A DNA stretch of 11,798 nucleotides, taken from assembly GCA_019313105.1 (NCBI GenBank), contig JAFDBW010000038.1, positions 1-11,798 of the forward strand, read 5' to 3'. This document shows positions 7,197 to 11,798 of this stretch, in pieces. This DNA is from Deltaproteobacteria bacterium (GTDB lineage Bacteria; Desulfobacterota; Desulfuromonadia; Desulfuromonadales; BM103). The translations under genes and the position numbers were made by a program. Position 1 is the first letter of the stretch; each line of letters opens with the position of its first letter. The notes below the pieces were generated by a model that was not told where the DNA came from, searched no databases, and worked only from the letters and a program-made list of their open reading frames with translations.

Positions 7197-7220
7197 CCTC
7201 ATCAAGTCAACGGTTAACGA
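7190..7220. promoter_or_regulatory. Candidate BirA (biotin repressor) operator
   Basis: TTGTCAACC (7190-7198) and GGTTAACGA (7212-7220) form an imperfect dyad with a 13-base spacer. The known bacterial BirA signal is TTGTnAACC, 14-15 bases, GGTTnACAA. Here the left half is a full match, the right half deviates at one base, and the spacer is one or more bases short. The site lies 31 bases upstream of the bioW ATG and covers its -35. Binding by a biotin-bound BirA is inferred from this position. No birA gene is in the window. Confidence 0.65.
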
Positions 7221-7298
7221 TACTTTTCACTTGGGTTAATCGCTTGAAAATGTTAGCTTTCCTGTCAGAAGGCAAGAACCCGTCAAGCTGTATTGGCC

Positions 7299-8090
7299 AT
7301 GTCAAAAACGCTCCTATACCTGTTATTCACAATTTACCTGATGGCGACATCCGGCTACCTCCTGCATATCTTCTGGAGACGGTCGTTTGTTGCCAAGGCA
7401 TCATTCGTCCTGATCGTTGCAGGAGTTATTTTACAGACGGCCCTGTTAGGTCACCGCTGGTGGGCGGCTGGCTACCTGCCGGTCACCAACCTCTTTGCAA
7501 CGCTGTTCTTTTTCAGCTGGGCACTGGCGCTGACCTATCTATACTTCGAGCTGCGCTACCGGATTCGGGCCACCGGCCTGTTTGTCATGCTGCTCAACCT
7601 GGTCCTGCTTGGTGGCGCACTGCCAAGAGATACCACCGTCTCTTTATTGATACCGGCCCTCGACACACCCCTGTTCAGCCTGCACATCATCTTTTCCTTT
7701 GTCGGTTACGCTTTTTTTGCCATGGCGTTTTCGATCGGCGTGCTGTATCTCTGCCAGGCGCAGCTGAGCACCGAGTTGCTGCCGGACTTGCCAACACTGA
7801 GAAAGATCAATGAAGAAGCCATTTTTCTTGGCTTCGGCCTCTTCACTCTCTGTATGGTCGCCGGCAGCATCTGGGCGCATATTGCCTGGGGACACTGGTT
7901 CAGCTGGAACATCAAAAGCGTCTGGTCGGTCCTGGTCTGGATGTTTTATGCCGGCATGTGTCACGCCAAGTTTATCCGCCGCTGGCAAGGTGGAGTGTAT
8001 GCCTGGCTGTCGATTGCCGGGTTTGGCGTTGTCCTGTTCACCTACCTCGGCATCGGTTTGCTGCTCGAGAGCAACCACCCCCTGGAGTAA
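7299..8090 (+). CDS. ccsB: CcsB/CcsA-like cytochrome c biogenesis (haem handling) membrane protein
   Basis: A polytopic inner-membrane protein of 263 residues and about eight helices, of the CcmC/CcmF/CcsA haem-handling family. With ResB it forms the System II synthase that delivers haem to apocytochromes c outside the membrane. Family marks are HRWWAAGYLPVTNLFATLFFFSW (52-74), the conserved histidine His129 in LHIIFSFVGYAFFA, and His222 after the WWD-type segment. That segment reads WAHIAWGHWFSW then NIKS (192-207), where the family has WGxxWxWDxKE, so the Asp and Glu positions are Asn204 and Ser207. ATG 7299 is preferred over TTG 7293, and no strong ribosome site is visible. The gene lies three bases before resB and is divergent from bioW. 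A HemX-like role is less likely because resB follows directly. Confidence 0.85.
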   Translation: MSKTLLYLLFTIYLMATSGYLLHIFWRRSFVAKASFVLIVAGVILQTALLGHRWWAAGYLPVTNLFATLFFFSWALALTYLYFELRYRIRATGLFVMLLNLVLLGGALPRDTTVSLLIPALDTPLFSLHIIFSFVGYAFFAMAFSIGVLYLCQAQLSTELLPDLPTLRKINEEAIFLGFGLFTLCMVAGSIWAHIAWGHWFSWNIKSVWSVLVWMFYAGMCHAKFIRRWQGGVYAWLSIAGFGVVLFTYLGIGLLLESNHPLE

Positions 8091-8093
8091 ACG

Positions 8094-9167
8094 ATGGGAT
8101 CTGGTAAATGGCCAAAACCATTTCTGCTGAAACTCTGGGCTCTCGGCTGCTCATTGAAACTGGCAATTGCCCTGGCTTCAGCGGCAACCCTGCTGATCAT
8201 GGGCGGCTCACTGGTCATGCATTACAACCCGGCCATCTTTTCCGGCATGGAACAGGAGATCATGGGCCAGTGGCTGCCACAAGCCTGGTCACGCGCACCC
8301 TTGCTGGTATTTTGGGTGCCATTGAGCGGCCTGTGCATACTGTTGTTCGCCCTGAACACGCTGTGCTGCCTGATCGACTGGCTCACCATGCTCAGGGTCC
8401 GTTGGCGAAAAACCGGTGAATACCTGGTCCATGCGGGTTTCGTCCTGTTGACTGTTGCTTACCTGTGGGGCAATCTCAGCGGATTCCGTTCCGGACCGCA
8501 CCGGCTTGCCCCCGGCGATCGCATGTCGATCCCGAACATGCCCGGATATCTCTTGCAACTTGAGGAGTTCACCCCGCAAATCGAACCGGGCGGCCGTCCC
8601 CTGGACATGATCAACAAACTGGTGCTCTGGAAAAATGGCCGGCAGGTATTGCAAAAAACCATCCGCATCAATCATCCGCTGATTTACGACGGCCTGGTCA
8701 TTCTCCCCTCTTCTTACGGCCAGGACATTCAGGGATTCCGTTTTCATATGCCGGGCACCGGCTTTGTCGATCTCGCACCGGGCAGCCGCCTGCCGATTTC
8801 CTCCGATGTAACGCTTGTGGTTCACAGATTCCTCGCCGATGCCCGCCAGGACAGACAAGGGCGGGTCATGGAGATCGGCAGTCGTCTTAACAACCCCGCA
8901 CTGCAGTTGTCACTCCTCGGTCCTTCCGGGACGATCTGGCAGGGCTGGTATTTCCTGCGTCGACAGCTACCCGAGGGGATGGTAAAAGCCGGCATCGAAC
9001 TGAGACCTGTAGAACCCGTCCTGACGACTTTCAGCCTGTTGACAATCAACCGCGACCCGGGTGACAAAATGGCCCTGACCGGAGGCTTTTGTATAACTGT
9101 CGGTGTCATCTTCGCCTTCTTCTCATTTTACCGAAAGCGGAGGATCAGCGACCGTCCTGAAATATAA
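8094..9167 (+). CDS. resB: ResB/Ccs1 family cytochrome c biogenesis protein
   Basis: System II cytochrome c maturation partner of CcsA/CcsB, thought to hold apocytochrome and haem at the outer face of the inner membrane. The 357 residues have the ResB layout: helix 1 at about 20-41, helix 2 at about 69-96, and helix 3 GEYLVHAGFVLLTVAYLWGNLSGF at 108-131 with the conserved His113. A large periplasmic beta-rich domain at about 132-325 contains INHPLIYDGLVILPSSYG (192-209), a strong family block, and a last helix lies at about 327-346. It is at the short end of the family, which is often above 400 residues. GGAG lies seven bases before ATG and only three bases separate it from ccsB, so the two are co-transcribed. 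Multihaem-cytochrome-rich bacteria such as Geobacter relatives often carry several such pairs. Confidence 0.87.
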   Translation: MGSGKWPKPFLLKLWALGCSLKLAIALASAATLLIMGGSLVMHYNPAIFSGMEQEIMGQWLPQAWSRAPLLVFWVPLSGLCILLFALNTLCCLIDWLTMLRVRWRKTGEYLVHAGFVLLTVAYLWGNLSGFRSGPHRLAPGDRMSIPNMPGYLLQLEEFTPQIEPGGRPLDMINKLVLWKNGRQVLQKTIRINHPLIYDGLVILPSSYGQDIQGFRFHMPGTGFVDLAPGSRLPISSDVTLVVHRFLADARQDRQGRVMEIGSRLNNPALQLSLLGPSGTIWQGWYFLRRQLPEGMVKAGIELRPVEPVLTTFSLLTINRDPGDKMALTGGFCITVGVIFAFFSFYRKRRISDRPEI

Positions 9168-9179
9168 AGCCTTTACCGC

Positions 9180-9208
9180 TTGTCACAACAGACTTCGTTC
9201 GTTATTAT
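9180..9208 (+). promoter_or_regulatory. Promoter of the receiver-GAF gene
   Basis: TTGTCA (9180-9185) and TATTAT (9203-9208) are spaced by exactly 17 bases, each matching five of six sigma-70 consensus bases. They lie in the 99-base gap after resB, so the next gene can be expressed apart from the cytochrome maturation pair. Confidence 0.65.
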
Positions 9209-9266
9209 TCAGAAAAGCAAACAACGTGCTGAACTGGTCCTTTTGTAACCACTTAGGGGGATCCCG

Positions 9267-10250
9267 ATGTTGACCAGGAACCACTCCATTCTGATCGTCG
9301 ACAATATTTCCGATCGTCGTCAGCAACTCAAAGCGATGTTGTTCGAGCGTGATGATGCGATCCTTGAAGCCGAGACATCTGAAGCGGCCCTCGACCTGAT
9401 GAAAGAAAGCCCGGTGGACCTGATTATCACGGAGACCGAGTTGTCGACACGCAGCGGACTTTATCTGCTCCAGGAGGTAAAAAAACATTATCCCGAAACT
9501 GAGGTGATCCTCACCACGCACAACGCCTCATCTTTCAACCTCCTGCAGGCCCTGAGGCACGGGGCATTTGATTTCATCGTCCGTCCGATCGATACCGCAG
9601 AAATCCTGTTCAATGTCATAGACAAAGCCTTCACCCAAATCGACTTGCGCGTTCAGAACCAATCTCTGATGGCTGAACTGTCACATCGCAACCAGGAAAT
9701 GGAGCGGTCGCTTGCCATGATGACTGCGCTCAGTGAAGCGATCGAAAAGATCAATTCGGCGATGGAGGTATCGGAGTTGCTGAGCCGACTGCTTGACTCC
9801 GCACTGGGCGCACTACACGCCCGGAAAGGCCTGCTGGCACTGATTTGCGGCCCCGGCCAGAGCCCATTCGGCATCAAGATGAGTCGTGGTGTTTCAGAAG
9901 AGTTCGTGCAGAAGTATACCGACAAGCTCTCCGAAGGTCTCCTGCTTGATATCGCGCACAGTGGCAGTCCGATGGTTGTTTCCGATGTACTGCCCGCTTA
10001 CATGATGGACCGGGTCAACGAGGAGGAGCAACACCTGGTTGCTGACCCGGGTCTTATGGCCGTTCCGTTGTATCATCGCGACCGGGCCATCGGCGTCATG
10101 ATCCTGTTCGGACATGCTGACGGCACACCCTTTACCGGCCAAAACCTGCAATTCCTCGTACAATTGGCGCATCACGCCGCCATCACTCTGGAAAAGGCCG
10201 GGATCATTCACCAGTTGAAACGACAGGGGAAAAAAGCCCAGAACGCGTAG
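9267..10250 (+). CDS. Degenerate receiver domain plus GAF domain signalling protein
   Basis: A 327-residue cytoplasmic protein with no output or kinase domain. Residues 5-122 have the CheY/NtrC receiver fold pattern (HSILIVDN, DLIIT, PETEVILTTH, GAFDFIVRPID). Aligned with NtrC, the phospho-accepting Asp is Glu56, the second acidic-pocket residue is Asn13 and the conserved Lys is Arg106, while Asp12 and Thr84 remain. It is therefore unlikely to be phosphorylated in the normal way. Residues about 123-163 (QNQSLMAELSHRNQEMERS) look helical or coiled coil and lead into a GAF domain at about 164-318, whose small-molecule ligand is unknown. AGGGGGA six bases before ATG is a strong ribosome site and a separate promoter precedes it. 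Its place after ccsB-resB may be incidental. A partner-binding or scaffold role is inference. Confidence 0.88.
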   Translation: MLTRNHSILIVDNISDRRQQLKAMLFERDDAILEAETSEAALDLMKESPVDLIITETELSTRSGLYLLQEVKKHYPETEVILTTHNASSFNLLQALRHGAFDFIVRPIDTAEILFNVIDKAFTQIDLRVQNQSLMAELSHRNQEMERSLAMMTALSEAIEKINSAMEVSELLSRLLDSALGALHARKGLLALICGPGQSPFGIKMSRGVSEEFVQKYTDKLSEGLLLDIAHSGSPMVVSDVLPAYMMDRVNEEEQHLVADPGLMAVPLYHRDRAIGVMILFGHADGTPFTGQNLQFLVQLAHHAAITLEKAGIIHQLKRQGKKAQNA

Positions 10251-10361
10251 CCACGGTTGCTGCTTAGCTTTTGGAAACAGGATAATGCCGGATGGGGAAG
10301 GTGCATCCTGATGAAAAAGGCTCTCCATGGTTAACCGGCCTGCTTTATCGAGGAGTTGCTT

Positions 10362-10709
10362 ATGAAAACCCGTTTTTCTGGCGCCACGTTCTACGTCGTC
10401 TCGTTTCTGGGGTATCTCGTCATTGCAACGGCACCCGCTGGATATGCTGATGAGCTGCCCGACTTTCTGTACAGCAAAGGCGGCATTATCTTTCCGCACA
10501 CCGGTGACTCCACACAGGAGATCTTCCGTACGCCGCCCAACGTCAAGGACTTCATCGAACCGGGGATGCTCATCGGTGTCCTGCCGGAAGACTGCATATC
10601 TGCAAGCCGGGGGACAATCGGGGATTACTACATATGCCATTACGAGCTGGCCCTCAAGCCCGAGGAGCGTTACGGCAAGACCGTTTATCGGGTGATTGAA
10701 GCAAACTGA
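10362..10709 (+). CDS. Small secreted protein of unknown function
   Basis: A 115-residue protein that I do not recognise. It starts with a clear Sec signal peptide: Lys2/Arg4, hydrophobic core YVVSFLGYLVIATA (11-24), and likely cleavage after GYA at 29. The mature chain is about 86 residues and holds two cysteines, Cys78 and Cys92, 14 apart, which could form a disulfide in the periplasm. The segment FIEPGMLIGVLPEDC and the C-terminal GKTVYRVIEAN suggest a small beta-rich domain. AGGAG six bases before the ATG decides the start over the in-frame TTG at 10356. It stands alone: 111 bases after the receiver-GAF gene and followed by two terminators. Codon use looks like that of its neighbours. It is not the usual CXXCH cytochrome, since no such motif is present. 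Confidence 0.8.
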   Translation: MKTRFSGATFYVVSFLGYLVIATAPAGYADELPDFLYSKGGIIFPHTGDSTQEIFRTPPNVKDFIEPGMLIGVLPEDCISASRGTIGDYYICHYELALKPEERYGKTVYRVIEAN

Positions 10710-10747
10710 ATAAAGGGTGAAGTTTATAGCGTCCCTCCCAGATTATT

Positions 10748-10782
10748 GACAAACCTCGCATCACATGCGGGATTTGTCTTTT
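10748..10782 (+). terminator. Hairpin terminator after the small secreted protein gene
   Basis: A 14-base-pair stem (10748-10761 with 10765-10778) has one C-A mismatch and one G-T pair, a CAC loop, and a TTTT tail at 10779-10782. It lies 39 bases after the stop codon at 10709. Confidence 0.7.
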
Positions 10783-10813
10783 CCCTGATGGATGGCGTTT
10801 TTATGATGCTCAG

Positions 10814-10843
10814 GGCAACAGATGGTTAATCTGTTGCCTTTTT
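10814..10843 (+). terminator. Rho-independent terminator, second in tandem
   Basis: A perfect 10-base-pair stem GGCAACAGAT/ATCTGTTGCC with loop GGTTA is followed by TTTTT. This is a textbook intrinsic terminator for plus-strand transcripts. A near-identical copy in reverse orientation lies at 11547-11573 and serves dxs. Confidence 0.85.
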
Positions 10844-11037
10844 CATTGTCCTTTGGGCTTTAAGTTCCGCAGCTGCCGGTTGCAATCGGTCTCATCAGAT
10901 TGATCTGGCCACCCCATTTTGACAGCAGTACGGCAAGGCCCCCAGTAACGGGCCGGCTCGTCTCCTCTGCTGTTTCCGGAAGCCATATCACCTTCGTGAA
11001 CGCCTATAGCCCTCCGCTAGGAGAAAGGCTTTTTTTG

Positions 11038-11071
11038 CTTCCTTTTTGTCGCCGCGTGGACAAAAAGGAAG
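11038..11071. repeat. Perfect 13-base-pair palindrome inside the repeat element
   Basis: CTTCCTTTTTGTC (11038-11050) and GACAAAAAGGAAG (11059-11071) pair perfectly around an eight-base loop. It is part of the MITE-like element and has no T-tail typical of a terminator. Confidence 0.75.
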
Positions 11072-11167
11072 GCGTCTGGCGGGACCTGCCGGTTTTGCTT
11101 TTTGTACTCCGAAATTCTAAAGACAAAAAAACCCAGAACCCGGGGGGTTGTGCCCCCCGACTGCGCC

Positions 11168-11195
11168 TTACTCTTTTGCTGGCTCAAAAGAGTAA
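11168..11195. repeat. Perfect 11-base-pair palindrome inside the repeat element
   Basis: TTACTCTTTTG (11168-11178) pairs with CAAAAGAGTAA (11185-11195) around a six-base loop. It lies in the right half of the MITE-like element, in a position roughly mirrored by the 11038-11071 hairpin. Confidence 0.75.
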
Positions 11196-11474
11196 GCAGA
11201 AAAGAGCCCGCGCTGCGCTGGGCATAGTCGTCCGCATGGTTTACGTGATTTCTAATGGCTTCTGTGTATGGGAACCGGCCCGTTACAGGGGGCCTCACGG
11301 TACTGCTTTGTTGACCCGGTGGCCTAACGTTGCATCGTGCGATTGAATCAACCTAGAACTCTTTCAGTACCAAACAAATTCTGACGTATAGATCCCGATT
11401 CCGCAGCTAATAACGAATGGACTAAAGCCGGGCAGCGGAACAAACTGTCGGTGTTATTTATCATGTATAGATAC

Positions 11475-11492
11475 CCCCGGATAAACCCGGGG
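11475..11492. other. GC-rich hairpin in the dxs downstream region
   Basis: CCCCGG (11475-11480) and CCGGGG (11487-11492) form a six-base-pair stem with loop ATAAAC, followed on the plus strand by TTCTTATT. It could be a weak plus-strand terminator. The 11340-11470 stretch before it shows no gene and no convincing promoter. Confidence 0.4.
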
Positions 11493-11508
11493 TTCTTATT
11501 GCTCCGCA

Positions 11509-11533
11509 AACTGATTGCTTTCTGCAATCAGTT
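11509..11533. other. Perfect 10-base-pair hairpin downstream of dxs
   Basis: AACTGATTGC (11509-11518) pairs with GCAATCAGTT (11524-11533) around TTTCT. On the minus strand it comes just after the dxs terminator hairpin and could protect the dxs mRNA 3' end or act as a backup terminator. Confidence 0.5.
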
Positions 11534-11546
11534 GTATAAAGAAGAA

Positions 11547-11573
11547 GGGCAACAGATTAACCACCTGTTGCCC
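11547..11573 (-). terminator. Terminator of dxs (inverted copy of the one at 10814)
   Basis: A nine-base-pair stem GGGCAACAG/CTGTTGCCC has a nine-base loop. Read on the minus strand it is followed by TTCTTCTTTAT, a U-rich tail, and lies about 48 bases past the dxs stop. In that orientation it matches the plus-strand terminator at 10814-10838 at nearly every base, loop included. Confidence 0.75.
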
Positions 11574-11620
11574 TCTCTATCATGAATACCTGCTGAACTT
11601 TAACAACCTGAGAGGCCTAA

Positions 11621-11798
11621 TTATACCGCCCCCTTATGAGCCTCTAGCTTCATGGGCATCTGCTTATCGTCCACTGCGTTCCTGACAGTAGCGACAATCC
11701 CGTCGGCATTCAGGTTGTAACGGCCTCTCAACTCGGTCTGGCTGCCCTGCTCAACGAATTTATCCGGCAAGCCAACACACCTGACAGGCACGTGGACA
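11621..11798 (-). CDS. dxs: 1-deoxy-D-xylulose-5-phosphate synthase, C-terminal fragment
   Basis: Only the last 58 residues and the TAA stop are inside the window; the rest lies beyond 11798. The enzyme is thiamine-diphosphate dependent and joins pyruvate and glyceraldehyde 3-phosphate to make DXP, the first step of the MEP isoprenoid route and a thiamine/pyridoxal precursor. The visible part reads VRCVGLPDKFVEQGSQTELR at residues 6-24 of the fragment, then GRYNLNADGIVATVRNAV. This is the characteristic DXS end (GLPDxFxxHGxxxxLxxxxGLdaxGI). A short extension KQMPMKLEAHKGAV follows the usual end. The thiamine-binding and catalytic domains cannot be checked. The terminator at 11547-11573 follows. 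Assignment rests on a short but distinctive segment. Confidence 0.85.
   Translation of the reverse strand, partial: VHVPVRCVGLPDKFVEQGSQTELRGRYNLNADGIVATVRNAVDDKQMPMKLEAHKGAV

Larger units (their letters stand above)
10907..11324. repeat. MITE-like non-coding element with 50-base imperfect terminal inverted repeats
   Basis: The 50-base arms 10907-10956 and 11275-11324 are inverted copies matching at 38 of 50 positions without gaps. The inner 21 bases of each (10936-10956 and 11275-11295) differ at one position. Inside are several palindromes: a perfect 13-base-pair stem CTTCCTTTTTGTC at 11038-11071, a 7-base-pair G/C stem at 11141-11159, and a perfect 11-base-pair stem TTACTCTTTTG at 11168-11195. 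No transposase or credible gene is present. The weaker similarity of GGTTGCAATCG (10878-10888) to the inverse of 11340-11353 may extend the ends. No target-site duplication was seen. It looks like a non-autonomous mobile repeat or a repetitive structural RNA/DNA element. The inner segment resembles repeats scattered in many proteobacterial genomes and often misannotated as small ORFs. Confidence 0.6.

Noticed and set aside
7190..7813. Plus-strand open frame of 207 codons overlapping ccsB
   Set aside because: It is a frame shadow: ccsB in the other frame encodes a clear multi-helix family protein that continues directly into resB.
7299..8090. HemX (glutamyl-tRNA reductase partner) as an alternative identity for the ccsB-like gene
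   Set aside because: HemX proteins also have weakened WWD motifs, but no hem gene is nearby and a ResB gene follows three bases later.
10926..11305. Target-site duplication around the MITE-like element
   Set aside because: Bases next to the arms were compared as direct repeats. The GTACTGC similarity is inverted and belongs to the arms, and no direct repeat was found.
10900..11346. Plus-strand open frame of 148 codons and an opposing one at 11017-11298
   Set aside because: They cover the inverted-repeat element, have low-complexity Lys/Arg-rich translations typical of repeats, lack a ribosome site and show no domain.
1..11798. tRNA, rRNA, CRISPR arrays, phage or toxin-antitoxin genes
   Set aside because: I looked for these and saw no supporting pattern. 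The inverted repeats at 10.8-11.6 kb are not evenly spaced direct repeats.

Overview
The window looks like a chromosomal segment of a Desulfuromonadales/Geobacterales-type bacterium (Desulfuromonas/Pelobacter-like). This is inferred from protein style, the System II cytochrome c maturation genes, a DRTGG/CBS family II pyrophosphatase and moderately high GC. No sequence search was possible. It carries eleven complete genes, or ten plus a small orphan secreted protein, with partial genes at both edges: a pyrophosphatase on the left and dxs on the right.

Layout. (1) Positions 1-3000, minus strand: a translationally coupled operon of a Na+/Ca2+-exchanger family protein, a secreted DUF3108 protein and a CBS-DRTGG Mn-dependent pyrophosphatase that runs off the left edge. 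(2) 3162-3464, plus strand: a divergent ArsR-family regulator with a clear promoter and an AT-rich dyad overlapping its -10. (3) 3502-3536: a long hairpin that can serve as terminator for both arsR and the biotin operon. (4) 3558-7159, minus strand: a four-gene biotin operon bioW-bioF-bioH-bioC whose genes all overlap by 1-8 bases, preceded by a BirA-like operator that contains the -35 element. (5) 7299-9167, plus strand: a divergent ccsB/ccsA-like gene and resB, for System II cytochrome c maturation. The ccsB product has an altered WWD-type haem motif. (6) 9267-10250: a degenerate-receiver plus GAF protein with its own promoter. (7) 10362-10709: a small exported protein of unknown function. 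(8) 10710-11620: a 0.9 kb gene-free stretch with two terminators, a MITE-like inverted-repeat element of about 420 bp, and a series of hairpins ending in the terminator of dxs. (9) 11621-11798, minus strand: the 3' end of dxs.

The most notable point is the biotin operon. It encodes BioW, which makes pimeloyl-CoA from free pimelate, and BioC plus BioH, which make pimeloyl-ACP through methyl-ester-disguised fatty acid synthesis. These are usually alternative solutions. Both products can feed BioF. The operator/promoter arrangement suggests that biotin repression acts by covering the -35 box and that bioW mRNA is leaderless or nearly so. The later steps (bioA, bioD, bioB) are not in this window.
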